This document shows positions 53,111 to 62,577 of a stretch of 64,000 bases of DNA, piece by piece. Origin of the DNA: Gammaproteobacteria bacterium (lineage in GTDB: Bacteria > Pseudomonadota > Gammaproteobacteria > Ga0077536); NCBI GenBank assembly GCA_009692265.1, contig SHZM01000002.1, positions 33,074 to 97,073 on the forward strand, read 5' to 3'. Both the position numbers and the translations under genes were made by a program. Every line of letters starts with the position of its first letter. The stretch's first letter is position 1. The notes below the pieces were generated by a model. That model worked only from the letters and a program-made list of their open reading frames with translations. It was not told the DNA's origin and ran no database searches.

Positions 53111-54180
53111 CGCGCGTCCAAGCCTATCCGTTCACCGTTGTAACTCCCTGCCATGACTTGATCACACCAGGAGATATTCGTCAGATACCATTGCACAGTT
53201 TTTACCAAGCCGTGAGTAAAGTCGAACTGCGGGGTCCAGCCGGTTTCGCGCTGAATCTTCTCAATATTCATTGCATACCGAAGATCGTGTCCCGGTCTAT
53301 CGGTCACAAACTCGATTAATCGCCCGTGCAGTCCCCTCGGGTCGGGCGCAAATTCGTCCAGCGCCCTGCATAACGCCTGTACGAGCTCAAGATTAGTCAT
53401 CTCGATCCCGCCACCAAGATTGTAATGCTCCCCAATTCGGCCCCGACACAGCACAACTTCCAACGCCGCCGCATGATCCTCAACGAACAGCCAGTCACGC
53501 ACATTCTCGCCTCGCCCATAGACGGGGAGAGGTAAGCCGCGACACGCGCGCAGGATAGTCAGTGGGATGAGTTTTTCCGGAAACTGATAAGGACCGTAAT
53601 TATTCGTACAGTTAGAGACCACGCAAGGTAACCCGTAGGTGTGGTGCCACGCGCGGACCAGATGATCGGAGGCCGCTTTACTCGCGGAGTAGGGTGAGTT
53701 CGGGCGATAAGCGTCGTCTTCACGAAACGCTGGTGCCGATAATGCCAGGCTGCCATAGACTTCGTCAGTCGAAACATGATGAAACCTAAATCGATCACGT
53801 CGTTCGCCCGTTAATCCCTGCCAGTACTCGCGGGCCGCGGAGAGCAATGAATAGGTGCCGACGATATTGGAATGAATAAAGGCAGCCGGGGAGTCAATCG
53901 AGCGATCCACGTGAGATTCAGCCGCTAGATGCATGATCGCGTCGGGTTGAAAATCGACTAATGCGATTGATAGAGCCTCGGTATCGCAAAGGTCCAATGC
54001 AAGATGGCGATGCCGAGGTTCACCGTCGAACTGGGACAGAGTCGCCCGCGTGCCTGGAAACGAGAGGCGATCGATATTGAGGATTTCCAGCGTTGGATGC
54101 CGCAGCAGCGTACGTACAACGTGATTCCCGATGAACCCAGCGCCGCCTGTAATCACGAGCCTTTGAAAGGGGAAAGTCAT
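53107..54180 (-). CDS. rfbB: dTDP-glucose 4,6-dehydratase
   Basis: VITGGAGFIGNHVVRTLL, HVSTDEVYGSL, YSASKAASDHLVRAW, NCTNNYGPYQFPEKLIPL. Confidence 0.94.
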   Translation of the reverse strand: MTFPFQRLVITGGAGFIGNHVVRTLLRHPTLEILNIDRLSFPGTRATLSQFDGEPRHRHLALDLCDTEALSIALVDFQPDAIMHLAAESHVDRSIDSPAAFIHSNIVGTYSLLSAAREYWQGLTGERRDRFRFHHVSTDEVYGSLALSAPAFREDDAYRPNSPYSASKAASDHLVRAWHHTYGLPCVVSNCTNNYGPYQFPEKLIPLTILRACRGLPLPVYGRGENVRDWLFVEDHAAALEVVLCRGRIGEHYNLGGGIEMTNLELVQALCRALDEFAPDPRGLHGRLIEFVTDRPGHDLRYAMNIEKIQRETGWTPQFDFTHGLVKTVQWYLTNISWCDQVMAGSYNGERIGLDAR

Positions 54181-54199
54181 CGCGAAAATTGTCGCTGCT

Positions 54200-54985
54200 T
54201 TACTGCAATGGCGCTGCCAGCAAGATGGCACGCATCTCGTCGTAGATCTTAGGGCTCGCGGCCACGATATTGCCGTCCTTTAACAATTCTTCCCGTTCGC
54301 CAATGGTGCCAACGAGACCGCCGGCTTCCTGCACCATCAACGCGCCAGCGGCAATATCCCACGCATGCAAGCCGTACTCCCAATAGCCATCGAGACGACC
54401 TGCGGCGACATAAGCAAGGTCGAGGCTTGCCGACCCCGCCCGCCTCACGCCGTCGGTCCGATGCAAAAAGGTCGCGAAGGATTTTAGATAGGGATCGATC
54501 ATCTTTTCATCGCGGATCGGAAATCCGGTAGCCAGCAGCGCATTGTCGAGTAAACGGCATTTACTAACGCGTAAACGCCGCTCGTTGAGTTGGGCGCCGC
54601 CACCGCGGGAGGCTGTGAACAGCTCGTCGCGAATGGGATCATAGATCACGGCTTGCTCAACCGTGCCCTTAACCGCGAGTGCTATTGATACCGCAAATTG
54701 CGGATAAGCATGTAGAAAGTTCGTCGTGCCATCGAGCGGATCGATGATCCATACAAAAGCACTGGTACCAACGTTGCCGGACTCTTCCGCCATGATCTGA
54801 TGGTCCGGATAAGCCTTAAGCAAGGTCTCGATGATCGCAGACTCCGCCTCGCGATCAACGTTCGAGACATAATCGCGTGGTCCTTTTGCTTCGACCTGTA
54901 CCGTGTCGAGCCGCGCCATGCTGCGCGAAATGATGGTGCCGGCCCGCCGCGCGGCACGTACGGCGATATTCAACATGGGGTGCAT
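54200..54985 (-). CDS. suhB: Inositol monophosphatase family protein SuhB
   Basis: WIIDPLDGTTNFLHAYPQF, AWDIAAGALMVQEAGG; divergent from trmJ. Confidence 0.93.
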   Translation of the reverse strand: MHPMLNIAVRAARRAGTIISRSMARLDTVQVEAKGPRDYVSNVDREAESAIIETLLKAYPDHQIMAEESGNVGTSAFVWIIDPLDGTTNFLHAYPQFAVSIALAVKGTVEQAVIYDPIRDELFTASRGGGAQLNERRLRVSKCRLLDNALLATGFPIRDEKMIDPYLKSFATFLHRTDGVRRAGSASLDLAYVAAGRLDGYWEYGLHAWDIAAGALMVQEAGGLVGTIGEREELLKDGNIVAASPKIYDEMRAILLAAPLQ

Positions 54986-55042
54986 GGCGGTCTTTCACGT
55001 CTACAATGGTCAGCAATCTTACCGGATATCGGTGCCTATAAA

Positions 55043-55804
55043 ATGAAGCAAGCTTCGGAATTTGCGGCCGAAACTCCATGCGCGCTTGTCCAACGGACGC
55101 GGATCGTCCTGGTGGAGCCGTCTCACTCGGGCAATATCGGTGCAGCCGCGCGTGCAATGAAGGCAATGGGGATGACCGAACTAGTGTTGGTGAATCCACG
55201 CGCGTTCCCCTCGGCAGAGGCAACCGCGCGCGCTTCGGGCGCCGACGATCTCCTCGTAAACGCGCGGGTCCACGGGAGCTTACCGGAGGCGATTGCCGAT
55301 TGCGGTGTCGTGGTTGGAACCACCGCGCGAACTAGGCATTTGGAATGGCCTGTGAGTGGCCCACGCGAGGTAGCTCGCGCTTTGTTCGAGTTGCCGCCGT
55401 CAACCCAGTGCGCCTTGCTCTTTGGTCGTGAGCAAGCAGGCCTGTCGAACCAAGAACTAGCCCTCTGTCAGCGGGTGATTCGTATCCCGACCGAGGATTC
55501 GTTCAGCTCGCTTAATATCGCGCAAGCCGTCCAGATCTGTGCCTACGAGTTGCGAATGAGCGCATTGGGTGCATCACCGCTGCCTGCAATCGATGATGAA
55601 CCCCTCGCCAATGGAAGCGAGCTCAAGGAAGTGCTTGAGCACCTGTTACGAGTCATGGAGGCGGTGGATTTTTTCAATCCAGCGCAACCGAAGCTGTTAC
55701 CGATCCGACTCAGTCGCTTGGTGAACCGCAGTGGATTAAAGCGCAGTGAAGCGCAGATATTGCGTGGCTTTTTTACAGCCATCGAGAAGCAACGCCACGG
55801 TTAG
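55043..55804 (+). CDS. trmJ: tRNA (cytidine/uridine-2'-O-)-methyltransferase TrmJ
   Basis: SPOUT: RIVLVEPSHSGNIGAAARAMKAMG, LLFGREQAGLSNQEL, PTEDSFSSLNIAQAVQI; start MKQASEF. Confidence 0.93.
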   Translation: MKQASEFAAETPCALVQRTRIVLVEPSHSGNIGAAARAMKAMGMTELVLVNPRAFPSAEATARASGADDLLVNARVHGSLPEAIADCGVVVGTTARTRHLEWPVSGPREVARALFELPPSTQCALLFGREQAGLSNQELALCQRVIRIPTEDSFSSLNIAQAVQICAYELRMSALGASPLPAIDDEPLANGSELKEVLEHLLRVMEAVDFFNPAQPKLLPIRLSRLVNRSGLKRSEAQILRGFFTAIEKQRHG

Positions 55805-55826
55805 AAAGCGCTGGGTTAGCGATCGA

Positions 55827-57356
55827 TTAATTTTTTTGCGGATAGCGCACCAGGATAGCGGCTACCCCCTCTGGAGTACGTTCAACTCGCTCGACGATGT
55901 AGCCCGGCCAGAGCGTGGCAGAGGCTTGGCGGAACCTATTGTCACTCAAGAGCAAATGATAACGACAGAGTGGAGCTGCTCGGTTAGCGCCGGTCTCTGC
56001 TGGCCAGCTTAGATGACGTGAATAGAGCATCGTGGCCTGCGGATCGAGCGAATAAATGCACGCGCCGACGGGCACCACATCGCGGGCTTGGCGCATTATG
56101 CGAATCATTGCTTGTTTGGCTGCGATGTCCCGCAGGGCGACGTTAGCATCCTCCTCAGCCAGCCAATAGCGGCTGGCGCGAAAATCGGCGAGTGCAGCCG
56201 GCAGCGGCGAGGTGACATATTTCCAGAGCATCGGCGCCGAACTTGTGATGACAGTGATGAGCAACAGAATCGATAACCCCCGGGCCCACACTTTCCCGGC
56301 GCGAGCAGCGCCTGTTGCGGATTTCACCCCATCGCAGGCGTATATCATCAACAACGGCACGATCGGGTAGACCAAGCGATACACGACTTCTGGGAAAGGC
56401 CAAATTAAGATGAGGCCTAGGTAGGCGATAACGTAGAAACCGTCGAATTCACAGCGACCTAACCGCTTATAAAACCCCATCATTGCAGCTAACCCAAACA
56501 CCGACCCGCACAGCTGCAGGCCCAGACTCGGCGCCAGGGCGAAACTTCTGAGCAAGCCTGACGCGATCGCGGTTGCGTTTGTGACCAGGACCTCGCCGAG
56601 GACCACCGGATCACCGACCTTGCGTCGAAAAATACCGAGGTAGTCGATACTTCCGCCAAAGCGCGCCGATGCCACTACGATCAACGGCAACAGCGCCACT
56701 CCTGCTACTGGCAAAAATAGCTGTCGCTTCCGAATGCCGGCGGTGATTAGCAGGGCCCCGATGAGCGCGATCCCGCTACCGCGAGTAATTGCGGCGAGGC
56801 CGGCGAACACCGCGGCTGCGAGCCAACACCTAGCGCGGGCGTTGCCCCTGGACAAACATAAGATCGAGGTGGTCGCGCACAGCAGATAGAGAAATTCGCT
56901 CCAAATTTCGGTGCTGAATAACAGTGTCGCAGGTGCTAGCGCGAAGCCGCCGAGTAAGAGCAAGGCTGTCGTTCGATCCTGCAGAATATCTTCAGCCAAG
57001 CGGGTGATCTGGTGTAGCGCCGCGAGCATCAACGTTGTCTGAATTACGTGTGCGAAGGCGATGCGTGTACTGCCAGCGCCGAGGAATCCGAGCACCACCG
57101 AATAGAACGGTGGTAGGTGGGACATTGAACGCAGATAGGTAAGCACCGGTTCGCGCGGATGAAACGGCGAGAAGAAATCGGCCATTAGCAAATACAGAGC
57201 GTCGTCGGCCATGAAACCCGCGAAGCGGGCGCTTGCGGTGAACGGGAAATACCACGCGGCTATCGCCAGCAGTGTCAGCATCCAGGCGAGACCGCCGACA
57301 TGCGGCCGCGGTGTCGGCTTGCTTGTCAGGACTGGCAGCCCTAGGTGAATAGCCAC
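55827..57356 (-). CDS. GT-C (ArnT/PMT-like) membrane glycosyltransferase-like protein
   Basis: Polytopic 509 aa; FMADDALYLLMADFFSPFHPREPVLTYLRSMSHLPPFYSVVLGFLG resembles the first-loop DD region of GT39/GT83-type enzymes. Confidence 0.65.
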   Translation of the reverse strand: MAIHLGLPVLTSKPTPRPHVGGLAWMLTLLAIAAWYFPFTASARFAGFMADDALYLLMADFFSPFHPREPVLTYLRSMSHLPPFYSVVLGFLGAGSTRIAFAHVIQTTLMLAALHQITRLAEDILQDRTTALLLLGGFALAPATLLFSTEIWSEFLYLLCATTSILCLSRGNARARCWLAAAVFAGLAAITRGSGIALIGALLITAGIRKRQLFLPVAGVALLPLIVVASARFGGSIDYLGIFRRKVGDPVVLGEVLVTNATAIASGLLRSFALAPSLGLQLCGSVFGLAAMMGFYKRLGRCEFDGFYVIAYLGLILIWPFPEVVYRLVYPIVPLLMIYACDGVKSATGAARAGKVWARGLSILLLITVITSSAPMLWKYVTSPLPAALADFRASRYWLAEEDANVALRDIAAKQAMIRIMRQARDVVPVGACIYSLDPQATMLYSRHLSWPAETGANRAAPLCRYHLLLSDNRFRQASATLWPGYIVERVERTPEGVAAILVRYPQKN

Positions 57357-57391
57357 GATTGACGCATGAAAGTCGAGTGAAGCTGGTGGTA

Positions 57392-58453
57392 CTAAACTAA
57401 TTGCCCTTTATAAACAACCCGCTCGCTTTGTCTGCCCGCCTTGATGGTCCCGACTCGATAAACCGTTTCGCCGAGGTCGCCTAGCAACGCCGCGACCGTG
57501 TCGGCGTCGGCGCGCTGGACGATTACGAGCATCCCGATTCCACAATTAAAAGTGCGTAACATTTCGCTGTTCTCGACAGGCCCATTCGCCCGTAACCACT
57601 TGAAAATCCGCGGCAGCTGCCAGGCGGTGAGATCAATTTCAGCAAGGGTATCCGCAGGCAGGATCCGCGGCAGATTGTCAGTAATTCCGCCGCCGGTGAT
57701 ATGCGCCAGGCCGTGAATCTCGAATTGCGCGAGCGCCGCAAGCAATGAGCGCACGTAAATCCGGGTCGGCACCATCAAGGCCTCGCCGAGGCTGCGTCCG
57801 TCCAAGTCGTGCACCAACGGCATACCGCTGCGCGCGAGAATCTTACGTACCAACGAATATCCATTGGAATGGACACCGCTCGAGGCGAGACCAAGGATGG
57901 CATCCCCGGGAGCGATCCGTGAGCCGTCGATCAACCGTGCGGCCTCGACTACGCCCACCGTAAATCCCGCGAGATCGTAGTGCTTGGCTGCGTACATGTC
58001 GGGCATCTCAGCGGTCTCGCCGCCCAGCAATGCGCAATTGGCCTGTCGGCAACCTTCGGCAATCCCTTCGATCACACTCGCCGCGGTCGCGACGTCCAAA
58101 GTGCCAGTCGCGAAGTAGTCGAGGAAGAACAGAGGTTCCGCGCCCTGGACCAAGACGTCGTTGACGCACATCGCGACGAGATCGATGCCAATCGTGGCGT
58201 GCTGATTCAGTTCAATCGCGAGCTTTAATTTAGTCCCAACGCCGTCGGTCGAGGAGACCAGGATTGGGTCGCGATAATTCGTTGCGGCCAATTTAAATAA
58301 CCCACCAAACCCACCAAGACCACCCATCACTCCGGGTCGCATGGTCGATTTCGCAGCGGGCTTGATCCGTTCGACTAAACTTGCGCCGGCATCAATATCG
58401 ACTCCGGCGTCGCGATAACTAAGGGGTGGTGGAGGCGACTTCATCGTTGCCAT
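57392..58453 (-). CDS. purM: Phosphoribosylformylglycinamidine cyclo-ligase PurM
   Basis: [66 protein letters not shown]. Confidence 0.97.
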   Translation of the reverse strand: MATMKSPPPPLSYRDAGVDIDAGASLVERIKPAAKSTMRPGVMGGLGGFGGLFKLAATNYRDPILVSSTDGVGTKLKLAIELNQHATIGIDLVAMCVNDVLVQGAEPLFFLDYFATGTLDVATAASVIEGIAEGCRQANCALLGGETAEMPDMYAAKHYDLAGFTVGVVEAARLIDGSRIAPGDAILGLASSGVHSNGYSLVRKILARSGMPLVHDLDGRSLGEALMVPTRIYVRSLLAALAQFEIHGLAHITGGGITDNLPRILPADTLAEIDLTAWQLPRIFKWLRANGPVENSEMLRTFNCGIGMLVIVQRADADTVAALLGDLGETVYRVGTIKAGRQSERVVYKGQLV

Positions 58454-58519
58454 GGTAATGGCCGCACTGATGAGCGTAAACCTTGACTTGCTGCAAGCGC
58501 ATCACATAGCGTGCCGCGA

Positions 58520-59548
58520 ATGAACACCTTCGCGACGGTTTGCTGGATCCTGCTCGGTGTCGCGATGAGCGGCGCGCACGCGGCGACCGTCGAGAATCTG
58601 CACACTGCAAGCGTACCCGTGCTGGACGGCTCGGACCTTGAATTCGCTAATGGGCTCGGCGCTGCGTTTGAAATCGTCCTCGTCAAATTAACCGGCGATA
58701 GCGCGAGCCTGAAGCAAGCGAGCCTGCGCAAGCTGGTCGCACGCGCGACCCACTACAACACTGCATTTGGTTACGAGAACGCGGCCGATGGCAGCCTCCA
58801 TCTGCGTGCCGATTTTGATTTACCCGCGGTTAGCGGCGCGTTGAGGGAGCGTGGTCTCAAGGTTTGGGGGAAAGATCGTCCGACCTTAGCAGCGTCGCTC
58901 GTCGTCGCGGATGCAACTGGTCGTACCCTGTCTCCGAGCGAGATGAATCGAGCAATTTTCGAGGCCTTTGTGGCAACCGCTGCGCAACGCGCCGTCCCGC
59001 TGCGGCGACCCGTGACCGACACGAAACTCGCGAATTTGGTCGCAAATGCCGTCACTGATGAGGAGATGCTGGAAGGGCTAGTCAGCGCACTGGTGCCGAT
59101 GGGAACACCAGTGATCTTGATAGGCATCGTTCGCCAGCAGGATGCCGCGACCTGGCAAGGCCGTTGGAGGCTTGAACTGGCCGAGGCGCCGAGCGAGTGG
59201 ACTACGACAGGACCCCTCCCGGTCCCACTCGTGACCGAAGGGGTTAATCGCGCGGTAGATACGATTTCGCGCCACTTTTCAGCCCTGGCAACCGCAAGCG
59301 GCGATAGCGTGGTACGTCTGACGGTCGCAGGCATTGTCACTGCGGATGACTATGGTCGCGTGTTGAATTATCTCGCAACACTCGATCCAGTCGCGAAACT
59401 CGGCGTGCGTCGCGTATTCGGCTCGCAGGTGGAGTTCGAATTGCAGACCGACGGAGGACTGGCGAGTGTGGCGCAAGTCATCGGTTTTGGTGAGGTGCTC
59501 ACGCCTTCCCCGGATAATCCAACGCTTTATCAGCTGAATTCTCTATAG
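58520..59548 (+). CDS. DUF2066 domain protein (secreted)
   Basis: Signal peptide-like N-terminus; divergent from purM and upstream of perM-hda, the usual gammaproteobacterial arrangement. Confidence 0.75.
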   Translation: MNTFATVCWILLGVAMSGAHAATVENLHTASVPVLDGSDLEFANGLGAAFEIVLVKLTGDSASLKQASLRKLVARATHYNTAFGYENAADGSLHLRADFDLPAVSGALRERGLKVWGKDRPTLAASLVVADATGRTLSPSEMNRAIFEAFVATAAQRAVPLRRPVTDTKLANLVANAVTDEEMLEGLVSALVPMGTPVILIGIVRQQDAATWQGRWRLELAEAPSEWTTTGPLPVPLVTEGVNRAVDTISRHFSALATASGDSVVRLTVAGIVTADDYGRVLNYLATLDPVAKLGVRRVFGSQVEFELQTDGGLASVAQVIGFGEVLTPSPDNPTLYQLNSL

Positions 59549-59559
59549 CACTGGACCCT

Positions 59560-60636
59560 ATGAACGAATCACAAAAATGGTTTTGGTTGACGGCGCTTCT
59601 GGTCTTTAGCGGCGTGATTTATCTGCTCGCTCCGATGCTCACCCCGTTTTTGTTCAGCGCGTTACTTGCCTATCTGGGTGACCCGGTAGTCGATCGAATA
59701 GAGCGCCTGGGTTTATCGCGTACCGTTGGCGTAATCATCGTCTTCACGGTGATGTTGTTCGTCGGCATCAGTGCGCTGCTAGGCGTGATTCCCGCGCTTG
59801 AACGACAAATAGTCGTGGTCATCGCGAAGACCCCGCAGGCAATCGACTGGATTCAGGATTGGCTGTTGCCGCGAGTATCGAGTCGCTTGGGGATTGTCTT
59901 AAGTATTGATACGGCAACGTTGAAGCAGTCGCTGGTCGCGCATTGGCAAGAACTCGGTACTGTCGTGCAGCAAGTTGTCATGCACCTCGGCCGTTCCGGC
60001 CAGATGGTACTGGGCTGGTTAAGTTTTCTTTTTCTCGTACCGGTGGTGACCTTTTATCTACTCCGCGATTGGGATCATCTCGTTCGCCATATCGACGATT
60101 TATTGCCTCGCAAGATCGTGCCCACCGTACGTGTGATTGCGGGCGAAATCGACGCGGTGCTTGCCGAATTTCTGCGTGGACAGCTCACCGTGATGCTGGC
60201 GCTCGCTTTACTTTATACCGTTGGTCTCGGCTTAATTGGGCTGGATCTCGCCATCGCAATTGGCATTTCGGCCGGCATGGTAAGTTTCGTGCCCTATCTC
60301 GGAGTCATCGTCGGCGTGCTTTTGGCAGGCATCGCTGCCTTACTCCAGTTCGGCGACGCCTGGCATGTGCTTGCGGTGGTGGCGGTCTTCGGGATTGGGC
60401 AGATTCTAGAAGGGATGGTGTTGTCACCGCTGCTGGTAGGTGATCGCATTGGCTTGCATCCAGTCGCGGTTATCTTCGCGGTAATGGCGGGGGGGCAGCT
60501 CTTTGGTTTTTTCGGTGTGCTGGTAGCGCTTCCGGTCGCAGCGGCAATCGTGGTGCTGCTGCGTCACTCACAAACCGAATATAGGCGCAGCGAGTATTAC
60601 GCTACTGAAATCCCGCTCCCGACCGAAACGGAATGA
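59560..60636 (+). CDS. AI-2E/PerM family permease-like protein
   Basis: Polytopic; SFVPYLGVIVGVLLAGIAALLQFG, GLHPVAVIFAVMAGGQLFGFFGVLVALPVAA. Confidence 0.9.
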   Translation: MNESQKWFWLTALLVFSGVIYLLAPMLTPFLFSALLAYLGDPVVDRIERLGLSRTVGVIIVFTVMLFVGISALLGVIPALERQIVVVIAKTPQAIDWIQDWLLPRVSSRLGIVLSIDTATLKQSLVAHWQELGTVVQQVVMHLGRSGQMVLGWLSFLFLVPVVTFYLLRDWDHLVRHIDDLLPRKIVPTVRVIAGEIDAVLAEFLRGQLTVMLALALLYTVGLGLIGLDLAIAIGISAGMVSFVPYLGVIVGVLLAGIAALLQFGDAWHVLAVVAVFGIGQILEGMVLSPLLVGDRIGLHPVAVIFAVMAGGQLFGFFGVLVALPVAAAIVVLLRHSQTEYRRSEYYATEIPLPTETE

Positions 60637-61346
60637 AGGGGATTCACTCGCAGCTACCATTGGCGTTGTTTGAAACCCCGCGGCTTGGTTTCGACGAGTT
60701 CCATGGCACGAGTAACCGGAGGGTGCGCGATGCGCTAAAAGGTTGGGCCGAGGGTGATGCACATTGGTGCGTGAATGTGTGGGGTGAGACGGGGACCGGT
60801 AAAACACATTTGCTGCAAGCCGCGATCAGACACGCGGATCAGGCGGGGAGGGTGGCGATGTATCTCCCGCTACGGGAGGTTTTCAGCTTTGGGCCCGGAG
60901 TACTTGAGAACCTTGAGCAGATCGAAGCATTGGCCATCGACGATCTCGACCTCGCGGTCGGCCACGAACACTGGGAATTTGCATTGTTCGCGCTTTATAA
61001 CAATTGTGCGGCCGCCGAGCGTCGTTGGATTTTTGCGACGAAGAATCGGCCAGCGAATCTTTCGCTCCGATTAGCGGACCTGCAGTCGCGCTTGTCGTCC
61101 GCCCTGATCTATCAATTGCACGATCCCACGGATCCTGAAAAGCAGCAAATTCTCCGCGCTTTGGCGCATGCGCGCGGCATGGAGCTAAGCGATGCGGTGG
61201 CGAGTTTTCTAATGCGGCGTCTACCACGTTCGATGGCCACGTTGGTCGCGGCACTCGACACACTCGATTCGCTTTCATTACGTGCGGCGCGCCCGCTGAC
61301 AGTGCCCTTTGTGCGCGAAGCGTTAGCGCTGGGCAGCGACGGGTAG
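60633..61346 (+). CDS. hda: DnaA regulatory inactivator Hda
   Basis: QLPLALFETPRLGFDEFH N-terminus, WGETGTGKTHLLQAA Walker A, DDLDLAVGHEHWEFALFALYN. Confidence 0.92.
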   Translation: MKGIHSQLPLALFETPRLGFDEFHGTSNRRVRDALKGWAEGDAHWCVNVWGETGTGKTHLLQAAIRHADQAGRVAMYLPLREVFSFGPGVLENLEQIEALAIDDLDLAVGHEHWEFALFALYNNCAAAERRWIFATKNRPANLSLRLADLQSRLSSALIYQLHDPTDPEKQQILRALAHARGMELSDAVASFLMRRLPRSMATLVAALDTLDSLSLRAARPLTVPFVREALALGSDG

Positions 61347-61401
61347 ACGCATGCGCAAGAAGTGAGTGAATTTTTCGGCCGTGCCGATTTCCTGCGTGTC
61401 C

Positions 61402-61611
61402 TTACCTATTATTTCGGTTATTCAATCCAGCCAGTTGCTGGGTGAGCAGGTTTCCTGTTTGCGTGAGCTGGGAGATCACCAGGTCGAGCGAGTTAAACTG
61501 CTGCGTGTAGCGTAATTCTATCTGGCGTACGCGCTCTTCCAATTGAAGTTTCTTGGCTCCATTCGCGCGGACTTCCGAATCCAGACCTTGCGTGCGCCCA
61601 TCAAGCGCCCC
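61402..61611 (-). pseudogene. fliD: fliD 3' remnant (flagellar cap protein, C-terminal ~70 codons only)
   Basis: Manual minus-strand translation: [69 protein letters not shown]; matches the FliD C-terminal signature (RY..QF..LD.....L..TG..L.QQLA.L). No ATG or usual start in frame; absent from the ORF track. Confidence 0.85.
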
Positions 61612-62097
61612 ACCCGCGGCTACCCGCCTTCAGTATTCGCACGGTTACCACAGTTAGTCGAGCGCGCAGGCACCGGAATCGTCGGTGGCGGATCGATCAC
61701 CACGTTTTATACGGTGCTGACCGACACGGATGACGCCACTGACCCCGTAGCTGAGAACGCCCGCGCGATCCTCGATGGCCACATCGTGCTTTCAAGGGCT
61801 TTGGCGGAGCGTGGTCATTATCCGGCAATCGATGTCGAAGGCTCGATCAGTCGGACCATGCCGCAGGTGACAACAGCCGAGCATCTGGAACTCGCGAAGC
61901 AATTCAAATTGAATTACTCGCTCTATGAACAAAATCAAGATTTGTTCAATGTCGGTGCCTACCAGGCTGGTGCTAACCCGGAACTCGATCGCGCGGTGGA
62001 ACTACGCAGTCGCTTGAGTGGATTTCTGCGCCAAGCACCTAAGGACGCGGTTAGTCTAGACACAGCGGTTGCAACCTTGAGTTTATTACTGCGGTAA
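61612..62097 (+). pseudogene. fliI: fliI 3' remnant (flagellar export ATPase, C-terminal ~160 aa)
   Basis: From T24 of ORF 61543-62097: [20 protein letters not shown]...[63 protein letters not shown]-terminal third of FliI, Walker A region missing. Confidence 0.9.
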
Positions 62098-62107
62098 TTT
62101 GTTCGCG

Positions 62108-62551
62108 ATGAAACGCTCGCGACGCCTAGATCGTATCGTGCACTTGTCCAGCGCCGCCGAGCGGCGTGCGGCGCTCGCGATCGCGCGCGCCGAATCCGAA
62201 CTCCAGAATTTGGAAGCGCAGCGCAACGATCTGCGGCGTTATCAAACGGACTATCTCCAGCGTCTAACCGCGGGGGATCACGCCTGCGTGGCCGGATACG
62301 AAGCGCAGAAGCTTCGGGTGTTTGTGCAGCGGATCGAAACTGCAATTGCGGGAATAGATCAGAAGAGCGCGTTAATGCGTAAGCGTCTGGCGCGCGAACG
62401 CGACCTGTGGGCTACGCAACAACGCCGCCTGACGGTGGTCAGCGAAATCGCGGTACGCGTGCGTGGTGATGAATCGCGCGCGACCGAAGCCAGCCTGCAA
62501 CGCGAAATTGACGATCTCGGCCGCTCCAAAAGGGAGTTTCAGTGTGTGTAA
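62108..62551 (+). CDS. fliJ: Flagellar FliJ-like coiled-coil protein (open reading frame retained)
   Basis: 147 aa coiled-coil-type protein rich in Arg/Glu/Gln, about normal FliJ length, directly downstream of the fliI remnant as in fliI-fliJ operons. Confidence 0.75.
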   Translation: MKRSRRLDRIVHLSSAAERRAALAIARAESELQNLEAQRNDLRRYQTDYLQRLTAGDHACVAGYEAQKLRVFVQRIETAIAGIDQKSALMRKRLARERDLWATQQRRLTVVSEIAVRVRGDESRATEASLQREIDDLGRSKREFQCV

Positions 62552-62577
62552 CCGCGAATTGGAAGGGCTGAACGGCG

